Below are positions 1 to 7,621 of a DNA stretch of 19,640 bases, piece by piece. The DNA comes from DATBDM01 sp036269915 (GTDB lineage Bacteria > Actinomycetota > Thermoleophilia > Solirubrobacterales > Solirubrobacteraceae): the NCBI GenBank assembly GCA_036269915.1, contig DATBDM010000197.1:1-19640 (forward strand), written 5' to 3'. A program made the translations under genes and the position numbers. The notes beneath the pieces are model-generated. The model worked only from the letters and a program-made list of their open reading frames with translations. It did not search any database and was not told the DNA's origin. Each line of letters opens with the position of its first letter. Positions within the stretch are counted from its first letter, which is position 1.

Positions 1-403
1 CACGAACATCCGCGTCTTCGACGACGCCGAGCGCCGCGCGATGCTCGTCAACATCGTCGACGTGCCGCCGCTGTGCAACTTCATCCTGCCGGCGATCGTC
101 CGGACCGGGCCGCTGGCGATCGCGATCTCGACCGCCGGTGCCTCCCCCGCGCTGGCCAAGCGCATCAAGCGCCAGGTCGCCGACGAGTTCGGCGAGCCCT
201 ACGCGCGGCTGGCCATCCTGCTCAACGAGGTCCGCGGCTGGGCCAAGGGCACGCTGCCGACCTACCAGGACCGCAAGGCGTTCTTCGAGGAGATCGTCAA
301 CGGCGATCCCGACCCGATCGCCCTGCTGCGCGCGGGCGACGAGCCCGCCGTCCGCGAGCTCATCGCGGACGCGCAGGCTCGCCACGGCGCGGGGATCGCG
401 TAG
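1..403 (+). CDS. Siroheme synthase N-terminal type: precorrin-2 dehydrogenase / sirohydrochlorin ferrochelatase, 5'-truncated by window edge
   Basis: The frame is open from the first complete codon (base 2) to TAG at 401-403, so only the C-terminal ~133 residues are visible. It reads TNIRVFDDAERR, then LVNIVDVPPLCNFILPAIV, then an AISTAGASPALAKRIK stretch. These match the Met8p/CysG N-terminal family: an NAD-binding fold followed by the NVVDxPxxCxFxxPAI and ISTxGxSPxLAxxIR segments. Known members oxidise precorrin-2 to sirohydrochlorin with NAD and insert iron to give siroheme. The rest is a helical dimerisation/C-terminal part with no methyltransferase domain. The SUMT step is therefore on a separate protein, consistent with the cobA-hemD fusion at 6164-7621. 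The start lies outside the window. The next gene converges 3 bp away. Confidence 0.85.
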   Translation, partial: TNIRVFDDAERRAMLVNIVDVPPLCNFILPAIVRTGPLAIAISTAGASPALAKRIKRQVADEFGEPYARLAILLNEVRGWAKGTLPTYQDRKAFFEEIVNGDPDPIALLRAGDEPAVRELIADAQARHGAGIA

Positions 404-406
404 CGC

Positions 407-1096
407 TCAGCTCACAGGCTGCAGGCTCATCCCCCAGTCGACCTCGCCGGGGTTGGCCGTCCCGCTGCCCCCCACGGTGACGATGCGCACCCACATCAGC
501 GAGGCGGGCGGGAGCGTGACCGGGCCCGGCGCCGTGCACGAGGTGTCGGCGGTGCCGGCGGTGCCGTTGATCGAGCACGCGATCAGCGGCGCGGTCTCCG
601 AGGTGTTCTGGCCTACGAACAGCTCCCAGTCCACCCGCGAGGTGTCGGGGAGGTCGGCCGGGATGCGCACGGCGACGTCACGGATCTCGAGCGCCCGGTT
701 CGGCGACAGGCTGGCGACCGGCGTCGAGCTCGCGTTCACCGCCGAGAGCCCGCTCGGGGTCGCGCGGCGGAACAGCGACGAGCCCGGCCCCGCCGAGGGG
801 ACGGTCGTGGCGTGCCCGGTCAGCAGCGCCGACCCGGTGGCGCCGTCCTTGCCCGCGACCCCCTGGATCCCCTGGACCCCCTGCACGCCGGCCTTGCCCT
901 TGCCGGTGCGCGCGATGTAGCGCTTGGTGCTCTTGGAGAGCTTCTTCGGGGTGACCGCGCCCTTCTTGATCTGCTTGGCCCCGACGCTGTTCTTCGCCAG
1001 CGTCGACGCCGCGAACGCGGCGCCGCCCCCGAGCGCGAGGAAGACCGCGATCGTCGACATGACGTTCGCGTAGGAGAACCGACGGCGTGCGTGCAT
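407..1096 (-). CDS. Secreted protein with short collagen-like repeat, function unknown
   Basis: A 229-residue protein. Residues 7-30 (FSYANVMSTIAVFLALGGGAAFA) form a hydrophobic leader, followed by a Lys-rich segment (NSVGAKQIKKGAVTPKKLSK). Residues 67-88 are seven Gly-X-Y triplets (GKA GVQ GVQ GIQ GVA GKD GAT) like short bacterial collagen domains. The remaining ~140 residues look beta-rich, with two cysteines (ACSINGT and TSCTAPG) that could pair. Proteins with this leader and Lys-rich segment recur in Solirubrobacterales from memory and are mostly annotated as hypothetical. The ATG start is supported by an AGGAG at 1102-1106 (minus strand, 5-nt spacing) and a consensus-like promoter further upstream. 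The role is probably surface or extracellular, which is inference. No enzymatic motif was seen. Confidence 0.8.
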   Translation of the reverse strand: MHARRRFSYANVMSTIAVFLALGGGAAFAASTLAKNSVGAKQIKKGAVTPKKLSKSTKRYIARTGKGKAGVQGVQGIQGVAGKDGATGSALLTGHATTVPSAGPGSSLFRRATPSGLSAVNASSTPVASLSPNRALEIRDVAVRIPADLPDTSRVDWELFVGQNTSETAPLIACSINGTAGTADTSCTAPGPVTLPPASLMWVRIVTVGGSGTANPGEVDWGMSLQPVS

Positions 1097-1124
1097 CCTT
1101 GCTCCTTACCGGTGGGTTCGGCCG

Positions 1125-1154
1125 ACCGTATCCGCGTCGGGGACCAGCCGTCAA
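1125..1154 (-). promoter_or_regulatory. Sigma-70-type promoter of the collagen-like gene
   Basis: Reading the minus strand, TTGACG (1154-1149) and TACGGT (1130-1125) are separated by 18 bp. They match TTGACA/TANNNT in five of six and all key positions. Transcription would start near 1118, giving a ~21-nt leader that contains the AGGAG ribosome site. This is the best-looking promoter in the window. Confidence 0.6.
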
Positions 1155-1167
1155 TGCGCGCGCGGGC

Positions 1168-1173
1168 TAGGCT
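1168..1173 (+). promoter_or_regulatory. -10 box (TAGGCT) directly before moaB; suggests a leaderless transcript
   Basis: TAGGCT lies 6 bp before the inferred ATC start at 1180. In actinobacteria, a TANNNT box about 6-8 bp before the first codon is typical of leaderless mRNAs. The same hexamer lies in front of the orphan gene at 17177. No convincing -35 was seen. This would drive the ten-gene cofactor run. Confidence 0.45.
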
Positions 1174-1179
1174 CCGGGC

Positions 1180-1665
1180 ATCCGCACCGCCGTCCTCACC
1201 GTCTCCACGTCGGTCTCGCGCCGCGAGTCCGACGACCTGTCCGGGCCCGCGCTCGCCGCGGCGGCCGAGGGCGCGGGCTGCGAGGTCGTCGCGATGGAGG
1301 TCGTCCCCGACGACTTCGCGCTGATCGAGGACCGGCTGCACCACTACGTCGACGACGGCTGCGACCTCGTCTTCACCACCGGCGGCACCGGCCTCACGCC
1401 CGACGACATCACGCCCGAGGCCACGCGCGCGGTGATCGACCGCGAGGCGCCCGGCTTCGCGGAGGCGATGCGCGCCGAGGCGATGCGCCACACGCCGATG
1501 GGGATCCTCTCGCGCGGCATCTCGGGCATCGCCGGAGAGACGCTGATCGTGAACTTCCCGGGCTCGCCGAAGGCGATCGCGGAGCTGTTCGGCGTGCTGG
1601 CGCCGACGCTCGGGCACGTGGTGCGCACCCTGCGCGGCGACTCGCGCCACGATGGCCGCAGCTGA
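1180..1665 (+). CDS. moaB: MoaB/Mog-family molybdopterin adenylyltransferase-like protein, apparent ATC start
   Basis: Translated from ATC at 1180 this is 161 residues, normal for the MoaB/Mog family that binds or adenylylates molybdopterin during molybdenum cofactor synthesis. Seen are the N-terminal strand RTAVLTVSTSVSRRESDDLSG, the FTTGGTGLTPDD loop (residues 65-76, molybdopterin binding in the family), and the C-terminal NFPGSPKA segment. The start is the odd point. The conserved N-terminus begins immediately after an in-frame TAG (1168-1170), and there is no in-frame ATG, GTG or TTG before Met at 1294. Starting at 1294 would delete the first strand. ATC at 1180 aligns with the usual initiator position and sits 6 bp after a -10 box. 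A sequencing error (ATG read as ATC) is the main alternative. The 3' end overlaps ccmA by 14 bp. Confidence 0.75.
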   Translation: MRTAVLTVSTSVSRRESDDLSGPALAAAAEGAGCEVVAMEVVPDDFALIEDRLHHYVDDGCDLVFTTGGTGLTPDDITPEATRAVIDREAPGFAEAMRAEAMRHTPMGILSRGISGIAGETLIVNFPGSPKAIAELFGVLAPTLGHVVRTLRGDSRHDGRS

Positions 1666-2350
1666 CGCGGCGCCGGCCGCCGTCGAGCTCCACGACGTCG
1701 GCCGCGCCTACGGCGACCGCGTTGCGCTGTCCGGGGTGAGCCTCCGGCTCGAGCCCGGCCGCACGCTCGCCGTCTTCGGCGCCAACGGGGCCGGCAAGAC
1801 GACGCTGCTGCGGATCCTCGCCACGCTGCTGCGCCCGCATGCCGGCGACGCCCGCGTGCTCGGGCTCGAGCTCCCCAGGGAGGCCTGGAAGGCGCGCGGG
1901 CGGATCGGCCTGCTCGCCCACGAGCCGCTGCTCTATCGCGACCTCTCGGCGCGCGAGAACCTGCGCTTCCACGCGCGCCTGCACGACGTCCCGCTCCAGC
2001 GCGGCGAGGCGCTGCTCGACGCCGTCGGCCTCGCCCGCCGCGCCGACGAGCCGGTCCGCGACCTCTCGCGCGGCCTCGCGCAGCGGGTGGCGATCTGCCG
2101 CGCGGTGCTGCACGAGCCGGAGCTGCTGCTGCTCGACGAGCCGCTCGCCAACCTCGACCCCGCGGCCGCCGAGACCGTCGACGGGCTGATCGGCCGCCCC
2201 GCGGGCCTCGCGCGCGTGCTGATCTCCCACGACGTCGAGGCGGGGCTCGCCGAGGCCGACCAGGTGCTCGGCCTGCGCGGAGGACGACCGGTGCTGCTGG
2301 CAGGCGCGTCCGAGGTCGGCGTGGCCGACGTGCGGGGGATCTACCGGTGA
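1652..2350 (+). CDS. ccmA: Heme exporter ABC transporter ATP-binding subunit CcmA
   Basis: A 232-residue ABC ATPase. Walker A GANGAGKT is at 43-50, an ABC signature of the divergent form LSRGLAQR at 138-145, Walker B LLLLDEP at 158-164 with the D-loop ANLDP after it, and a switch His in LISHD. The LSRGxxQR signature instead of LSGGQ, together with the following CcmB, CcmC and CcmD-like genes, identifies it as CcmA. This is the ATPase that releases heme from the CcmC-bound carrier during System I cytochrome c maturation. The ATG at 1652 lies inside the end of moaB, and no strong Shine-Dalgarno is seen, which suggests translational coupling. The stop overlaps the ccmB start as GTGA. Confidence 0.9.
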   Translation: MAAADAAPAAVELHDVGRAYGDRVALSGVSLRLEPGRTLAVFGANGAGKTTLLRILATLLRPHAGDARVLGLELPREAWKARGRIGLLAHEPLLYRDLSARENLRFHARLHDVPLQRGEALLDAVGLARRADEPVRDLSRGLAQRVAICRAVLHEPELLLLDEPLANLDPAAAETVDGLIGRPAGLARVLISHDVEAGLAEADQVLGLRGGRPVLLAGASEVGVADVRGIYR

Positions 2351-3021
2351 CGCGCGCGGCGGCGGCGATCGTGCGCAAGGACCTGCTCGTCGAGCTGCGC
2401 ACCGGCGAGGCGGTTCCCGCGATGGTGCTCTTCAGCCTCTCGACGTTCGTGATCTTCCACTTCGCGCTGGACCGCGACAGCCTCAGCGGCGAGCTCGCCG
2501 CGGGCGTGTTCTGGGTGACGCTGCTGTTCGCCTCGGTCCTGGCCATCGGCCGGCTGTTCGTCCCCGAGCGCGAGCAGGGCGGCTTCGACGGCTTCCTGCT
2601 CGCCCCCGTGGACCGGACCGCGATGTTCGTGGCGAAGGCGATCGTGCTGCTGTGCTTCCTCGTCGCGGTCGAGATCGTGGCCGTCCCGGCCTTCGCGATC
2701 CTGCTGCTCGGCCCGTCGCCGTGGGGCGCGCTGCCCGGGTTGATCGCCACGCTGGTCCTCGTCGATCTGGGCGTGGCCGTCATCGGCACGCTGGTCGGAG
2801 CGCTCGGCGTGCAGGCGCGGGCGCGCGACCTGATCGTGCCGATCCTGCTGCTGCCGCTGCTGATCCCCGTCGTGATCGCCGCCGCGCGCGCCACGTCGCC
2901 GCTGCTGCTCGAGGCGGGCGCCGGGGCACTTCCGGGACGCTGGCTGGGCGTCCTCGCCCTCTATGATCTGACGTTCGGTCTCGTCGCCTACGCGATCTTC
3001 GACTTCCTCCTGGAGGATTGA
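2347..3021 (+). CDS. ccmB: Heme exporter membrane subunit CcmB
   Basis: A 224-residue integral membrane protein with about six hydrophobic segments, the usual CcmB size. The N-terminus (IVRKDLLVELRTGEAVPAMVLFSL) and the REQGGFDGFLLAPVDR cytoplasmic loop are characteristic of CcmB. With CcmA it forms the ABC module of System I cytochrome c maturation. The start is GTG at 2347, overlapping the ccmA stop (GTGA), with GGGGGA about 8 nt upstream. The last visible segment (YDLTFGLVAYAIFDFLLED) ends 7 bp before ccmC. Membrane topology is inferred from hydrophobicity read by eye. Confidence 0.88.
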   Translation: MTRAAAAIVRKDLLVELRTGEAVPAMVLFSLSTFVIFHFALDRDSLSGELAAGVFWVTLLFASVLAIGRLFVPEREQGGFDGFLLAPVDRTAMFVAKAIVLLCFLVAVEIVAVPAFAILLLGPSPWGALPGLIATLVLVDLGVAVIGTLVGALGVQARARDLIVPILLLPLLIPVVIAAARATSPLLLEAGAGALPGRWLGVLALYDLTFGLVAYAIFDFLLED

Positions 3022-3028
3022 CAAGAAG

Positions 3029-3757
3029 GTGTTCGGTCGAGGGCTCAGGCTCCTCTCCATCCTGTCCGTGGTCCTGGTCACCGGCGCGTTCGCCCTGGTG
3101 TTCTTCTACGCGCCCAACGACGCGGACCAGGGCTTCCTCCAGAAGATCTTCTACCTGCACGTCCCGCTGGCGATCGTCTCGCTGTGCGGCTTCGTCGCCG
3201 GCGGCGTCTACGCGGCGCGCTTCTTGCGCTCGGGCGATCGCGCGCACGACCTGCGCTCCTACGTGGCGATCCACATGTCGCTGATCCTCGCCGTGGCGAC
3301 GCTGGTCACGGGCTCGATCTGGGCGCGCGCGTCGTGGGGGCACTGGTGGCTGTGGGACGAGCCGACGCTGGTCGCCTTCCTGATCGTCTTCCTGCTCTAC
3401 GCCTGCTACCAGCCGCTGCGCTTCTCGATCGAGGATCGCGACCGCCAGGCGCGCTACGCGGCGGTGTTCGCCGTGGTGGCCGGCGCCTTCGTGCCGATCA
3501 ACTTCCTCTCCGTGCGCTTCGCCCAGCGCGCGACCACCCATCCGCGGGTGCTCGGGCAGTCCGACGCGCTGCCCGGCCCGATGCTGCTCACCTTCCTGGT
3601 CTCCCTGCTCGCGATGACGGTCCTCTACGTGACCCTCTGCAAGTACGAGCTGACCTCCAAGCACGCCTCGATCCGGCTCGCCCAGCTGCGCCGCCGGCTC
3701 GCGGGCGACGACGACCTGCTGGCGCTCCCGCGCTCGGCAGCGCCCCAGGAGCTCTAG
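3029..3757 (+). CDS. ccmC: CcmC/CcsA-family heme-handling membrane protein
   Basis: A 242-residue protein with about six transmembrane segments. The tryptophan-rich WWD signature is at 103-110 (WGHWWLWD), flanked by the two histidines expected to be heme ligands in CcmC: His44 in FYLHVP and His171 in TTHPR. In System I, CcmC presents heme to the CcmE chaperone. Residues after the WWD core are EPT rather than the more usual ARLT, and the C-terminus carries an extra ~35-residue basic/acidic tail (HASIRLAQLRRRLAGDDD). The GTG start at 3029 is supported by GGAGG at 3012-3016, inside the ccmB end. The following small gene starts directly at the next base after the stop. Confidence 0.88.
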   Translation: MFGRGLRLLSILSVVLVTGAFALVFFYAPNDADQGFLQKIFYLHVPLAIVSLCGFVAGGVYAARFLRSGDRAHDLRSYVAIHMSLILAVATLVTGSIWARASWGHWWLWDEPTLVAFLIVFLLYACYQPLRFSIEDRDRQARYAAVFAVVAGAFVPINFLSVRFAQRATTHPRVLGQSDALPGPMLLTFLVSLLAMTVLYVTLCKYELTSKHASIRLAQLRRRLAGDDDLLALPRSAAPQEL

Positions 3758-3958
3758 ATGGCGCAGCTGCCCCTCGGCGATTCCGGCCCGTACGTCGCCG
3801 CCGCCTACCTCGTCTTCCTCGCACTGATCCTCATCTACGTCGCGATCATGGCCGCCAAGCTGGTGCGCATCGAGCGCCAGGTGACCGAGCTGGACGAGCT
3901 GACCGCCCGCCGCGCCGAGGAGCGCCGCGCCGAGCGCGAGAAGGTCGGCAGCGCATGA
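3758..3958 (+). CDS. ccmD: Small CcmD-like membrane protein
   Basis: A 66-residue protein with one transmembrane helix (AAAYLVFLALILIYVAIMAAKL, about residues 14-35) followed by a charged, probably coiled-coil cytoplasmic tail (RIERQVTELDELTARRAEERR). Size, topology and position right after ccmC match CcmD, a small stabilising partner of the CcmABC complex. Sequence conservation in this family is weak, so the name rests mainly on context. The ATG abuts the ccmC stop, and the stop overlaps the hemA start (ATGA). Confidence 0.75.
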   Translation: MAQLPLGDSGPYVAAAYLVFLALILIYVAIMAAKLVRIERQVTELDELTARRAEERRAEREKVGSA

Positions 3959-5280
3959 GCGAGCTGCTGGCCGTCGGCGCCTCCCACAAGACCGCGTCGC
4001 TCGCCCTGCGCGAACGGCTCGCCTTCACCGACGGCGCCGCCGAGGCGCTGCTCGCCGAGCTCGTCGACCATCCGGCGATCGGCGAGGGCGTCGTCATCTC
4101 GACCTGCAACCGCACCGAGCTCTACGTCGTCGTGCGCGATCCGGTCGAGGGCGAGAGCCTCGTGCTCTCCGCGCTGGCCAAGCGGGCCGGCATCCGCCCC
4201 ACCGAGCTGGTCGGCGCGATCTACTCGCTGCGCAACTGCGACGCCGCCCGCCATCTCTATCGCGTGACCTGCGGGCTCGAGTCGATGGTCATCGGCGAGT
4301 CCGAGGTCCAGGGCCAGGTCAAGCGCGCCTACGAGTTGGCGCTGTCCGCCCGCACCACCGGCCCGATGACCAACCAGCTCTTCCGCGCCGCGCTGGCCAC
4401 CGGCAAGCGCGTCCGCACGGAGACCGCGATCACCGAAGGCCGCGCGAGCGTCGCCTCGGTCGCGGTCGACGCCGCGCGCGCCGCGCTCGGGGATCTCGGC
4501 GAGCGTCACGTGCTGATCGTCGGCGCCGGCGAGACCGCCGAGCTGACCGCCCAGGCGTTGCGCGCGCAGGGCGTCAGCACGATGTTCATCGCCAACCGCC
4601 GCCGCGCCCGCGCGATCGCGCTCGCGCAGCGCTTCGGCGGCGCCTCCGGCTCGTTCGACGCCCTGCCCGCAGAGCTCGAGCGAGCCGACATCGTGATCAC
4701 CTCGACCTCCTCCCCGCACACGCTGATCGAGGCGGAGGAGCTCGGGCAGGTGATGGAGCAGCGCGGCGGCCGGCCGCTGCTGCTGATCGACCTCGCCGTG
4801 CCGCGCGACATCGACGGATCCTGCGCGGAGCTGAGCGGCGTCACGCTGCTCGACGTCGACGGGCTGCAGAAGCAGGTCAGGAGCCACCTCACCGTCCGCC
4901 GCGCCGAGGCCCGCCTCGCCGAGGGGATCGTCGAGGAGGAGATCCAGGCCTTCGCGGGCTGGCTCGGCTCACTCGAGGTGACGCCCACCCTGCGGGCGCT
5001 GCGCACCCGCGCGGACGAGGTCGTCGACGGGCTGCTCGCCGAGAACGAGGGTCGCTGGGAGACGCTGTCCGAGCGCGACCGCGAGCGCGTGGAGAAGCTC
5101 GCCCGCACGGCGATGAACCGGCTGCTGCACGAGCCGACGGTCCGCCTGAAGGCCGCCGACGCCGATCAGCGTCACGCCCGCCTGCAGCTGCTGCGCGAGC
5201 TGTTCGGGCTCGAGGAGTCCGGCGACGCGGTCGACGAGCCGGCGCGGACGGCCGAGGTCCGCACCCTGCGCCCCCGTTGA
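3955..5280 (+). CDS. hemA: Glutamyl-tRNA reductase HemA
   Basis: A 441-residue protein, the family's usual length, catalysing NADPH-dependent reduction of glutamyl-tRNA to glutamate-1-semialdehyde, the first committed step of the C5 tetrapyrrole pathway. Seen are GASHKTA near the N-terminus, the catalytic Cys51 in VISTCNRTELY, the GESEVQGQVK segment (114-123), the NADPH-binding GAGETAELTAQAL (190-202), the IDLAVPRDID strand and a C-terminal dimerisation helix region. The ATG start overlaps the ccmD-like stop (ATGA), and the stop overlaps the hemC start (TTGA). It follows heme-export genes directly, so supply and export of heme are probably co-transcribed. Confidence 0.95.
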   Translation: MSELLAVGASHKTASLALRERLAFTDGAAEALLAELVDHPAIGEGVVISTCNRTELYVVVRDPVEGESLVLSALAKRAGIRPTELVGAIYSLRNCDAARHLYRVTCGLESMVIGESEVQGQVKRAYELALSARTTGPMTNQLFRAALATGKRVRTETAITEGRASVASVAVDAARAALGDLGERHVLIVGAGETAELTAQALRAQGVSTMFIANRRRARAIALAQRFGGASGSFDALPAELERADIVITSTSSPHTLIEAEELGQVMEQRGGRPLLLIDLAVPRDIDGSCAELSGVTLLDVDGLQKQVRSHLTVRRAEARLAEGIVEEEIQAFAGWLGSLEVTPTLRALRTRADEVVDGLLAENEGRWETLSERDRERVEKLARTAMNRLLHEPTVRLKAADADQRHARLQLLRELFGLEESGDAVDEPARTAEVRTLRPR

Positions 5281-6167
5281 CCGCCCTGCGACTCGGCACC
5301 CGCGGCAGCACGCTCGCCCTCGCCCAGGCGCACGCCGTCGCGCGTGCCCTCGGCGGCGACGTCGAGGTCGTGAGGATCACCACCGCGGGTGACGTCGACC
5401 GATCCCGCGGCGACAAGTCGCGCTGGACCGGCGCGCTCGAGACCGAGCTGCTCGACGGCCGCATCGACCTCGCGGTGCACTCCGCCAAGGACGTCCCCGG
5501 CGAGCTCGCCCCCGGGACGGAGATCGCGGCCGCCCCGCGCCGCGCCGACCCGCTCGACGTGCTCGTCGGCGAAGGCCGGCTCGAGCAGGTGCGCGAGCGC
5601 GCCCGCGTCGGGACGAGCGCGCTGCGCCGGCGCGCCCAGCTGCTCGCCACCCGGCCCGACCTCGAGATCGTCGAGCTGCGCGGCAACGTCGACACGCGGC
5701 TGCGCAAGCTCGCCGGCGGCGAGGCGGACGTGCTCGTGCTCGCCGCCGCCGGGCTCGAGCGCCTCGATCGCCGCCGCGAGGCGGGCGGCGCGCTCAACGG
5801 CCCGCTGTTCGTCCCGGCGCCCGGACAGGGCGCGATCGCCGTGCAGGCGCGCACCGGCACCCCCGCCGCGGAGGCCGCCGCCGCGATCTCGCATCCGCAC
5901 ACCTTCACGTGCCTGCGCGCAGAGCGCGCGGCGGTGCGCGAGCTCGGCGCGAGCTGCCACACCCCGGTCGGCGTCCACGCGGACGTCGTCGGCGACGGGC
6001 TGCGACTGCGCGGCTTCGCCGGCATGCCCGACGGCTCGGCCTGGCTGAGCGACGAGCTGCTCGCCACCGGCACGGACGCCGCGGCGGCCGGCGCGGAGCT
6101 CGGGCGGCGCATGCTCGCCGCGGGCGCCGCCGACCTGCTGCGCGACGCCGAGGCGATGGTCACGTGA
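5277..6167 (+). CDS. hemC: Hydroxymethylbilane synthase (porphobilinogen deaminase) HemC
   Basis: A 296-residue protein that polymerises four porphobilinogen units into hydroxymethylbilane. Seen are LRLGTRGSTLALAQA at the N-terminus, the catalytic Asp72 in HSAKDVP, the arginine-rich substrate segments TSALRRRAQL and RGNVDTRL, APGQGAIAVQ, and Cys227 in LGASCHTPVG, the residue that holds the dipyrromethane cofactor. The start is TTG at 5277, overlapping the hemA stop as TTGA. It is accepted because the conserved N-terminus begins three codons later and no other start fits. There is no strong ribosome site, so re-initiation after hemA is likely. Confidence 0.95.
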   Translation: MTALRLGTRGSTLALAQAHAVARALGGDVEVVRITTAGDVDRSRGDKSRWTGALETELLDGRIDLAVHSAKDVPGELAPGTEIAAAPRRADPLDVLVGEGRLEQVRERARVGTSALRRRAQLLATRPDLEIVELRGNVDTRLRKLAGGEADVLVLAAAGLERLDRRREAGGALNGPLFVPAPGQGAIAVQARTGTPAAEAAAAISHPHTFTCLRAERAAVRELGASCHTPVGVHADVVGDGLRLRGFAGMPDGSAWLSDELLATGTDAAAAGAELGRRMLAAGAADLLRDAEAMVT

Positions 6168-7621
6168 GCGGCATCGTCCACCTCGTCGGCGCCGGCCCGG
6201 GCGACCCCGGGCTGCTGACGCTGCGCGCGGTCGAGCTGCTGGGCGCCGCCGACGTCGTCCTCCACGACCGGCTGATCCCGGCGGGCGCACTCGAGCACGC
6301 GCCCGACGCGGAGCTGATCTACGTCGGCAAGCAGGGCGGCGGCCCGCAGATGCCCCAGGAGGAGATCAACCGACTGCTGCTCGAGCACGCGCGCGCCGGC
6401 CGCCGCGTGGTGCGGCTCAAGGGGGGCGACCCGTTCGTCTTCGGCCGCGGCGGCGAGGAGGCGCTGCTGCTGCGCGAGGCCGGCATCGACGTCGAGATCG
6501 TCCCGGGGGTGACCGCGGGCGTCGCGGCGCCCGCGTACGCCGGCATCCCGGTCACGCACCGCGACCTCGCCTCCGGCGTCGCCTTCATCACCGGGCATGA
6601 GGACCCCGAGAAGCCCGGCACCGCGATCGACTGGGCCGCGCTCGCCCGCTTCCCCGGCACCCTGGTCTTCTACATGGGCGTGCGCGCGCTGCCGCGGATC
6701 GCCGAGCGGCTGATCGCCGAGGGGCGCCCGCCGAGCGAGCCCGTCGCGATCGTCGAGCGCGGCACGCTGCCGGGCCAGCGCACGCTGGTCGCCACGCTCG
6801 AGGACGTCGCCGAGCGCGCGAGCACCGCAGCCGTCCGCGCGCCGGCGATCACGCTCGTCGGCGCCGTCGCGTCCCTGCACGAGCCGCTCGCGTGGCTCGA
6901 GCGCCGTCCGCTGCATGGCCGCAGCGTCGCCGTCACGCGCGCCCGCGCGCAGACGAGCCCGCTCGCCGCGCGGCTGCGCGACCTCGGCGCGGACGTCGTC
7001 GAGGCGCCCGCGATCCGCGTCGAGCCGCGCGAGGACGCGCTCCCGGACCCGTCGGGGTACGACCTGCTGTGCGTGACCTCGCCGAACGGAGCCGAGCTGC
7101 TGATGGACCGCCTGCGGGACGCCCGCGACCTCGCCGGTGTGCGCGTCGCCGCGATCGGCCCCGGCACCGCGCGCGTGCTGCGCGGCCGAGGCATCGAGCC
7201 GGACGTCGTGCCGGAGCGCACGGTCGCCGAGGGCCTCGTCGAGTCGCTCGCCGGCATGCCGCTCGAACGCGTGCTGATCGCCGGCGCGGCCGAGAGCCGC
7301 CCCGTCCTCGCCGACGCGCTGCGCGAGCGCGGCGCCACGGTCGACGAGGTCGCGCTCTACGCGACCGTCGCCGAGCCGCTCGACGACGCGGCGCGCGCGG
7401 CGGCGACCGGCGCCGACTACCTGCTGCTGGCGTCGGGCTCGGCGGTGCGCTTCTTCGCGAGCGCGGCCGGCGACGGCGCCTTCGACGGACCGCGGATCGC
7501 CTCGATCGGCCCGGCGACGAGCGCCGAGCTGCGCGCGCACGGCCGCGAGCCCGACCTCGAGGCCGACCCCCACACCCCCGACGGGCTCGTCGCCGCCCTC
7601 CTCGACGACGCCGCGCGATGA
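6164..7621 (+). CDS. Fused uroporphyrinogen-III C-methyltransferase / uroporphyrinogen-III synthase (CobA-HemD)
   Basis: A 485-residue two-domain protein. Residues 1-248 are a SUMT/CobA-type methyltransferase: VGAGPGDPGLLTLRA at the N-terminus, LKGGDPFVFGRGGEE (85-99), PGVTAGVAAPAYAGIPVTHR (114-133), and the SAM-binding YMGV at 170-173. It converts uroporphyrinogen III to precorrin-2. Residues ~250-485 are a HemD-type uroporphyrinogen-III synthase (GRSVAVTRARAQTSPLAARL start, VTSPNGAELL, a TPDGL near the end), which closes hydroxymethylbilane. Such fusions are known in actinobacteria and clostridia. The start is GTG at 6164, overlapping the hemC stop (GTGA), and the stop overlaps the next gene (ATGA). 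It feeds both the heme branch and, through the siroheme synthase at 1-403, the siroheme branch. Confidence 0.93.
   Translation: MSGIVHLVGAGPGDPGLLTLRAVELLGAADVVLHDRLIPAGALEHAPDAELIYVGKQGGGPQMPQEEINRLLLEHARAGRRVVRLKGGDPFVFGRGGEEALLLREAGIDVEIVPGVTAGVAAPAYAGIPVTHRDLASGVAFITGHEDPEKPGTAIDWAALARFPGTLVFYMGVRALPRIAERLIAEGRPPSEPVAIVERGTLPGQRTLVATLEDVAERASTAAVRAPAITLVGAVASLHEPLAWLERRPLHGRSVAVTRARAQTSPLAARLRDLGADVVEAPAIRVEPREDALPDPSGYDLLCVTSPNGAELLMDRLRDARDLAGVRVAAIGPGTARVLRGRGIEPDVVPERTVAEGLVESLAGMPLERVLIAGAAESRPVLADALRERGATVDEVALYATVAEPLDDAARAAATGADYLLLASGSAVRFFASAAGDGAFDGPRIASIGPATSAELRAHGREPDLEADPHTPDGLVAALLDDAAR

Noticed and set aside
845..905. Repeated CCCTGGA/CCCTGCA units as a DNA repeat element
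   Set aside because: They are simply the Gly-X-Y collagen-like codons of the gene on the other strand.
1294..1665. Shorter moaB reading from the first in-frame ATG
   Set aside because: It would delete the conserved N-terminal strand and substrate segment that are clearly encoded upstream. The ATC reading is preferred, though a base error remains possible.
1344..2894. Minus-strand open frame opposite moaB, ccmA and ccmB
   Set aside because: Low-complexity Arg/Ser/Ala translation and fully opposed by conserved genes.
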